A DNA stretch of 64,000 nt. Origin: Lantana camara. Its lineage: Eukaryota > Streptophyta > Magnoliopsida > Lamiales > Verbenaceae. Within the stretch, counting starts at the first letter, position 1. Each line of letters opens with the position of its first letter. The position numbers and the translations under genes were made by a program. Below the pieces are notes generated by a model. The model had not been told where the DNA came from. It saw only the letters and a program-made list of their open reading frames with translations, and ran no database searches. The stretch covers positions 37,926,501 to 37,990,500 of the forward strand of contig CM074865.1 of NCBI GenBank assembly GCA_037501455.1. Reading direction: 5' to 3'. Shown here piece by piece: positions 57,848 to 64,000 of the stretch.

Positions 57848-58711
57848 GTGAGGTTTAAACTATTTCAACTGGAACCATGAATATAGATATGTATACAAAT
57901 GATTTCAAAATCAATTAATTCGGATCCAGAGATACTTATCTTTAAAATTAAACATTATTCCTTTTGGGATAATGCTTCCATTTTACAGTAATCATTTCTG
58001 ATATACCGTTCTGTTCACAGTTATACTGTTTTGATTAAAGATCCATTTTCTAAACTCTGTGTGCTCTATGCACTTCTGATATTATGAAATGCAAGCATTT
58101 AAAATTCTGTTCTGTTGGGCCCTGGCGGTTCGGTTAATTAGTAGACCGGGAGGCATGCGCCAATGGCTACTAAGATACTGACCGTCTCCTGTTGATCATG
58201 ATAATGACTATAATCGGAGGTTGGTTGTATCACATCATGATCGGGAGAGGTGTATAATTCCTCACATTCCTGTTTACGTCACCGCGGGGTAGCTCCCTGG
58301 GCGCGACAACCGGAGGAAGAAGGATGGTGCATGTGAATTCTGGGTGTCGAGATCCTAGTCGGTCTCGATACCAACCTTGTTAAATGTTTTGGGAGGAAAG
58401 GTTGGAGAAAGCCTAGCTTGCGGGCAAATCAGTTTTGAAAACTGGTTCATACTTTTGAAAATATACCTTTACCCTATCCCTTTTTGCAAAAATACATATG
58501 AACCAACACCCCTGATGTGTGTGCATGTGTGTGATTGCTTGAAAATCTTGATAAAAGAAAAAGATACGACACTTGATTTCAACATAAGTTTTGAATTAAA
58601 ACCCTTTCACAATCCCTAAAGTTCTTCCAAGTACTTAATATATTTTCAAGCTATATCTCACTTAGTCCCTTTGACTAATCCCTCTCTCGTTTTCTAACCT
58701 CATGGTTTCAG
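57848..58711 (+). other. Candidate LTR-embedded intron in M 5' LTR
   Basis: The donor GTGAGGTTTAAA and acceptor TTCTAACCTCATGGTTTCAG|G frame 864 nt. The 3' LTR copy (62314-63177) has exactly the same length and signals. Confidence 0.4.
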
Positions 58712-59069
58712 GTTTGCAGCCAGACGCTTTCTAGAGGTATCTTGAAGCTTTAGGAAGTCTTTTGTTAAATCAAGACTACTAGTTGCTCTTTTGCTGTCTT
58801 GCGTAATCTTAGTTGCATCTACCTATATGTTTATATGTTTTGTTATGGTAGCATGTTCAGGTTGTATCCTGAAACATTACTGAATTCTATTAAACTTAAT
58901 GTTTCCCCACTTGTTTAGTTTAAGTTAAAGATGGTATGATATTATTTGCCTAGTTGTTTCTTTACTTAAGATCATGGTATCTATTGTTGCATACTGTTTT
59001 AAGAGTTTTTAAATTTCTATAAATTCCGCTGCTTTGTTAACACCACTAAAGCTCTGTTTATTGTTGAGT

Positions 59070-60446
59070 ATGTCCGTTCACCGAGGTATCTCTCGAGTGT
59101 TAGGGTTTTCTAGTTACTTGGGATGTACATCGGTACGGGGTTGTGGCGTTGGGGAATGGAATGGAATGAAAAGAGAGACAAAGATGTATAAAGATCTCAA
59201 GGAGCATTTATGGTGGAATGGAATGAAAAGAGACATCGCTGAATATGTCAAGAAATGCCTTACTTGTCAAATGGTTAAAGCAGAACATCAAAACCCAGGA
59301 GGAAAATTACAACCGTTGCCAATTCCTACATGGAAATGGGAGCAGATAACCATGGATTTTGTCACTGGGTTACCTAAGGTTAAAAGAGGACAAGACAGCA
59401 TTTGGGTCATAGTCGATAGATTGACTAAGTCAGCGCATTTTCTGCCGGTAAAGACCACGGATAAGGTTAACACCTTAGCGAAGTTATACCATCAGGAGAT
59501 TGTAAGATTGCACGGGATACCAGCTAGCATAGTATCTGATAGAGATCCAAAGTTTACATCGCAACTTTGGCGGAGTATTCAAGAATTGATGGGAACAAAG
59601 TTAAACTTCAGCACAGCAGCACATCCTCAGACAGATGGGCAGTCAGAAAGATTGATCAAGTACCTGGAGGATCTGTTAAGAGCGTGCACATTGGATTTCC
59701 CAGATAGTTGGAAGTACTGTCTGCCACTCGTGGAGTTTGCATACAATAACAGTTATCAAGCTTCGATTCAAGCCACTCTTTATGAAGCTTTATATGGGAG
59801 GAAGTGTAGATCTCCGTTATATTGGGATTTGGACGAAGCAAGATGGACCCCTGAGAAAACCAAAAGACCAAAAGTCATTGAGTGGATAGAGAAAGCTACT
59901 GAAAAGATTAAGATTATTCAGCAAAGAATGAAGGCTGCTCAAGATAGACAGAAGAGTTACGCGGACAAAAGGAGAAGGGATTTGGAGTTTGATGTTGGTG
60001 AGAAAGTGTTTTTAAAGACATCGCCAAGGAAAGGGTTCACAAGAATTGGAAAAGGTGGAAAATTGAACCCTAGATACATAGGCCCCTTTGAAATACTGGA
60101 ACGTGTGGGTCCAACAGCGTATCGCCTGGACTTACCAGCTAGCTTAACAGGAATCCATAATGTATTTCATGTATCCCAGCTTTGCAAGTACTTTGCCGAT
60201 GAGACACAGGTAGTTCCAGTAGAGGAAGTTCCTTTAGAACCAAATCTAACCTATGTGTTGAAACCAACAAGGATCTTGGATAGGAAATTCCAAGAATTAA
60301 GAAATAGGAAGATTCCATTGGTTAAGGTGTTATGGAAAGAACATGGTACTGAGGAAATCACCTGGGAAACTAAAGAAAAGATGCAGAAGCACTACCCGGA
60401 GTTATTCACAGATCGAGAAGAGAATCTGAGGACAGATTCTTCTTAA
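59070..60446 (+). CDS. LTR-integrase-chromodomain fusion ORF of element M
   Basis: An open frame of 458 residues starts at an ATG inside the 5' LTR (the frame is open further upstream). The first roughly 30 residues are LTR-derived. Then comes a truncated integrase zinc region (only KCLTC of the HHCC motif), the catalytic core with D96, D157 and E193 (35-residue spacing), the GPF/Y region (about 330-375) and a C-terminal chromodomain (about 399-443, ending near WETKEKMQKHYPELF). The stop TAA is followed by the polypurine tract GGAGGGGAGAT. Such integrases are known to direct insertion by binding histone marks. Two copies of WNGMKR (57 bp apart) flank the join. Protease would be needed for normal release, so function is unlikely unless this ORF is transcribed on its own. 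Confidence 0.85.
   Translation: MSVHRGISRVLGFSSYLGCTSVRGCGVGEWNGMKRETKMYKDLKEHLWWNGMKRDIAEYVKKCLTCQMVKAEHQNPGGKLQPLPIPTWKWEQITMDFVTGLPKVKRGQDSIWVIVDRLTKSAHFLPVKTTDKVNTLAKLYHQEIVRLHGIPASIVSDRDPKFTSQLWRSIQELMGTKLNFSTAAHPQTDGQSERLIKYLEDLLRACTLDFPDSWKYCLPLVEFAYNNSYQASIQATLYEALYGRKCRSPLYWDLDEARWTPEKTKRPKVIEWIEKATEKIKIIQQRMKAAQDRQKSYADKRRRDLEFDVGEKVFLKTSPRKGFTRIGKGGKLNPRYIGPFEILERVGPTAYRLDLPASLTGIHNVFHVSQLCKYFADETQVVPVEEVPLEPNLTYVLKPTRILDRKFQELRNRKIPLVKVLWKEHGTEEITWETKEKMQKHYPELFTDREENLRTDSS
59157..59233 (+). repeat. 20-bp direct repeat at the M deletion junction
   Basis: TGGAATGGAATGAAAAGAGA occurs at 59157-59176 and 59214-59233. The second copy is the natural integrase codons; the first sits at the LTR-integrase join. 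This suggests template switching or repair when the internal region was lost. Confidence 0.8.
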
Positions 60447-60457
60447 GGAGGGGAGAT

Positions 60458-63400
60458 TGTAATAGCCCGGATCGGGGCCTGGTCGTAAACGGTAAGCTAA
60501 GGGTATCGTAAGAGCGTTTATAGACCTTGATCCATATTTAAAATACTTCATGCATTGCATCTTTATGTGAAATACGTGCTCTTTTGTGATATTATGTTAT
60601 TTCGAGGGAAAGTCGGCACTAAAACCCTAAAGTACTATTCATTTCCCGAACCACTACTGCCCCGGGTTGTCAATGAAAATTTAAAGGATCAAAACTCATG
60701 GTTTTTAATCATTTAAACTTGTTTTCCAAGTTCCGAGAACCTTTATATGAATTTTAGAAGTAATTTAGGATTTTCTTTTAAAAATAATAATTATTATTAT
60801 TCATCGTCGAAATGAACTTTTGATCGGTACACCGGTTACCCCTCAATATTATACTTAAAACGACCCTTGAATTATTTCATGAATTTTGATATGATTTTCA
60901 AACCCTAATTCCGACCCTAGCTCGAGTAGTAAACGAAAACGTTTCACAAATAAATTACTATTCATTTCGAGAATTAGAACTTTTAAACCGTACTTCCGAT
61001 TTTGACGTATGAGTAGGCGTTTCGAAGGAAATTTTATTTCCCGAACTTTGAACACTTTTCCCACTCTCGTAGCTGCTCGTTTGAAGATGAAATGAACTAA
61101 ATATCCTTTTTCTATCATTTTATATTTAATTTTGATAAGAAACTAATTAATTCTTAAAAATCCCACAAAGAACCCCGCGTTGCCCCCTTTGTGCAATTAA
61201 TTAATAATTACAATTGACCCTTCTTTATGCCTATAATAGCAACCATCCCTTTCAGTTTTGTTTGCCCCATTTGTTCAACCGACTACTGAGGTTAGCTTTC
61301 TTTTTTTCTTTTTGTTTTCATTTATTTAATTTAAGTTTTTATTATGTTTTGGTTTTAGATTTTTTATTTATGTTTAGTTTTAGATTATTTTATGTTTTGT
61401 TTTATGCATGAGTTATTTGTTTAAAATTTTATTTTAATTGCATGAATTACATAATTTATGTTGTATAAATTATAGTTTATTTTGAAATGTGTTACATAAT
61501 TTAATTATGCTACAATTTAATTATGTGACAACTATTAGGACATGTTACATGCTATATTTGAATTATATCATGATTTTAGTTAGGTAATTTAATGTGATAC
61601 ATGTTACTTGAATTATAATTATAACCTATAGTTTTAAATTGTTACATGTTTAATTAATTAGCCTAACCAATTGATATAAGTTATAGTATATATGTATAAA
61701 TACGTATACATATTAGTTTTTCCTATGTATAAATACGGTATATATTTTTGTATAAATACCAAATGTATTTTAGTATAAATACTTAAAGTATTTTCGTATA
61801 AGTACCAAACGAATACCTACCGTATAAATACCATATACCTACCGTATAAATACCGTATACGTGAACAGTACCTTTGACCGAAATAGTAACTTTGACTTTG
61901 ACTTTATATCAACGGACTCGTTTTGACGAGACGGATTCAACGGTAAAATCCTTTTTCGCAAATTTTCGAAATCGGGAATCAAAATTAAGCTTTTAAATCA
62001 AACTCTTTTCTAGAAATTGATATTTTTATAACCCTAAGTATGTTATTTAATTTTGTACTATAATTTTTCCAATTAAGATTTAATTACTTATCCGAATTCT
62101 TCCTCCGATGAAGGTAATCCTTCTCGATTAATACTCTCTAGTCAATTGTGTGATTTCCATCATTCAATCATGCATCATTGATCCATTCGGGGAATTAGTT
62201 CCTTAAGCTCATAGTAGTGTATTACTTACAGGAGTTAAGACCGAGACCTAGAATCCCCAGGGAACTGCTTGATCGCTATCCTCTACCAACTACCTATCTA
62301 CCAAAATAAATAGGTGAGGTTTAAACTATTTCAACTGGAACCATGAATATACATATGTATACAAATGATTTCAAAATCAATTCATTCGGATCCAGAGATA
62401 CTTATCTTTGAAATTAAACATTATTCCTTTTGGGATAATGCTTCCATTTTACAGTAATTATTTCTGATATACTGTTCTGTTCACAGTTATACTGTTTTGA
62501 TTAAAGATCCATTTTCTAAACTCTGTGTGCTCTATGCACTTCTGATATTATGAAATGCAAGCTTCTGAAATTCTGTTCTGTTGGGCCCTGGCGGTTCGGT
62601 TGATTAGTAGACCGGGAGGCATGCGCCAATGGCTACTAAGATACTGACCGTCTCCTATTGATCATGATAATGACTATAATCGGAGGTTGGTTGTATCACA
62701 TCATGATCGGGAGAGGTGTATAATTCCTCCCATCCCTGTTTACGTCACTGTGGGGTAGCTCCCTGGGCGCGACAACCGGAGGAAGAAGGATGGTGCATGT
62801 GAATTCTGGGTGTCGAGATCCTAGTCGGTCTCGATACCAACCTTGTTAAATGTTTTGGGAGGAAAGGTTGGAGAAAGCCTAGCTTGCGGGCAAATCAGTT
62901 TTGAAAACTGATTCATACTTTTGAAAATATACCTTTACCCTATCCCTTTTTGCAAAAATACATATGAACCAGCACCCCTGATGTGTGTGCATGTGTGTGA
63001 TTGCTTGAAAATCTTGATAAAAGAAAAAGATACGACACTTGATTTCCACATAAGTTTTGAATTGAAACCCTTTCACAATCCCTAAAGTTCTTCCAAGTAT
63101 TTAATATATTTTCAAGCTATATCTCACTTAGTCCCTTTGACTAATTCCTCTCTCGTTTTCTAACCTCATGGTTTCAGGTTTGCAGCCAGACGCTTTCTAG
63201 AGGTATCTTGAAGCTTTGGGAAGTCTTTTGTTAAATTAAGACTACTAGTTGCTCTTTTACTGTCTTGCGTAATCTTAGCTGCATCTACCTATATGTTTAT
63301 ATGTTTTGTTATGGTAGCATGTTCAGGTTGTATCCTGAAACATTACTGAATTCTGTTAAACTTAATGTTTCCCCACTTGTTTAGTTTAAGTTAAAGATGG

Positions 63401-63629
63401 TATGATATTATTTGCCTAGTTGTTTCTTTACTTAAGATCATGGTATCTATTGTTGCATACATGTTTTAAGAGTTTTTAAATTTCTATAAATTCCGCTGCT
63501 TTGTTAACACCATTAAAGCTCTGTTTATTGTTGAGTATGTCCGTTCGCCGAGGTATCTCTCGTGTGTTAGGGTTTTCTAGTTACTTGGGATGTACATCGG
63601 TGCGGGGTTGTGGTGTTGGGGGCGCTACA
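60458..63629 (+). mobile_element. Element M 3' LTR (3172 bp)
   Basis: It is complete and begins right after the polypurine tract. It carries the same TATA-like array, W-boxes and intron candidate as the 5' LTR. A scatter of single-base differences from the 5' copy is visible. The ORFs in it are chance frames. Confidence 0.93.
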
Positions 63630-64000
63630 TATACATTCACCATGCACTTTTTCATCCTATGAAACAGGATGATTCCTTCATAAGGACACAATCCCACAAG
63701 CAAGTTTCAATCGAGTCTAATCAACACTCCCACTGTTTGTTGGACTCATCGACTCAGAATAATTTCTAGTTAAGCTTAGATTAGGGTTTGTTTCATGTGT
63801 CATTACTCCATAATGACAAAACCCTAAAAGATTTATAAACTAGGGAGTTCTATTACATGCTCACATAAAGTAAACACCCAAAACATCTAAGAGCACATAT
63901 AAAGAAGTGATTGCCTTTGATCAAATCATTTCACTTGTCATTATTCGAAGATTGTCAGCGTTTTACAAGGAAATAGATAAAGCGGATATTACAGCTTGGT
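63630..64000 (-). mobile_element. Element L copia LTR, continuation to window end
   Basis: It shows the minus-strand copia LTR start region (GATCCTTCATAAGGACACAATCCCACAAGCAAG, ACACTCCCACTGT, then CGAAGATTGTCAGCG and AGCGGATATTAC), matching A near 13770-14090. The LTR terminus lies just beyond the window. Confidence 0.82.

Larger units (their letters stand above)
55995..59154 (+). mobile_element. Element M 5' LTR, 3' end truncated
   Basis: It is nearly identical to the 3' LTR up to GTTGGGG, then joins integrase sequence. It includes a seven-copy TATA-like array (57229-57386), three W-box cores (57408-57437) and a candidate intron (57848-58711: AG|GTGAGG; CTAAC; TTTCAG|G; 864 nt). Confidence 0.9.
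55995..63629 (+). mobile_element. Element M: gypsy chromovirus with large internal deletion
   Basis: The LTRs (55995-59154, 60458-63629) begin TGTAATAGCCCGGATCGG; the 3' one ends GGGCGCTACA. Flanks TATGC and TATAC differ by one base. The 5' LTR lacks its last bases, and the primer site, gag, protease, RT and RNase H are gone; only integrase with a chromodomain remains. It is inserted in copia LTR L, which resumes at 63630. Confidence 0.92.

Noticed and set aside
59034..59069. Upstream start (TTG) for the M integrase frame
   Set aside because: TTG is not a normal start in plants; the first ATG is at 59070.

Overview
The window looks like intergenic or pericentromeric heterochromatin of a flowering plant. 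It is almost entirely LTR retrotransposons nested inside one another. I found no host gene, rRNA, tRNA or CRISPR array. The plant assignment rests on plant-type Ty3/gypsy (Tekay/Del-like chromovirus) and Ty1/copia polyproteins, a Met-initiator-type primer site (TGGTATCAGAGCC), TATA, G-box and W-box motifs in the LTRs, and very AT-rich flanks. The species cannot be told from the sequence.

Layout (letters are used throughout). G: 3' part of a + strand gypsy LTR (1-1652), inserted into the pol of F. F: minus-strand gypsy with broken gag-pol (1653-3705) and a 3.0 kb LTR (3915-6960); F sits in the 5' LTR of E. E: an old, decayed + strand copia running from 6961 to 44925 around later insertions. 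Gypsy C (7962-35053, TSD TAGCG) and solo LTR D (35132-37780) both landed in E's GC-rich leader. C has complete LTRs but only a gag gene. It was hit by copia A (12164-22323, minus, intact 1306-residue gag-pol, TSD GGGGT), and its 3' LTR was hit by copia B (23952-34023, plus, same family as A, two nonsense codons). Right of E: a minus gypsy LTR piece H (44926-47269), remains of a + gypsy K (47270-47858 and 51046-51655) interrupted by solo LTR J (47859-51045, TSD TTATG), then copia LTR pieces N, O and L (51656-55994 and 63630-64000). L is interrupted by gypsy M (55995-63629), an internal-deletion derivative keeping only integrase plus chromodomain.

The insertion order can be read from the interruptions: E before F, C and D; F before G; C before A and B; K before H and J; L before M. 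Target-site duplications support A, C and J exactly, and B, D and M with one mismatch.

The most unusual signals are in the non-coding parts. (1) Gypsy LTRs C, D, F and H (and weakly J) carry clusters of perfect or near-perfect GC-rich palindromes at a comparable place, alike within one LTR but different between families. M has an array of TATAAATA palindromes instead. Copia LTRs carry G-box arrays followed by AT-rich hairpin arrays whose stems change in a compensatory way. (2) Element C has four tandem hairpins near its 3' end with a constant CGGGG loop and covarying stems; copia A inserted exactly in the loop of the fourth. (3) All gypsy LTRs long enough to judge contain a conserved 5' splice site (GTGAGG or GTAAGG), branch point (CTRAC) and polypyrimidine-AG about 0.7-0.9 kb apart. 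Inside this candidate intron lies a hairpin with a constant loop and covarying stem. The copias have a comparable 2.3-2.4 kb leader intron candidate. (4) The copia leader carries four copies of a 17-nt motif that survive even in decayed E.
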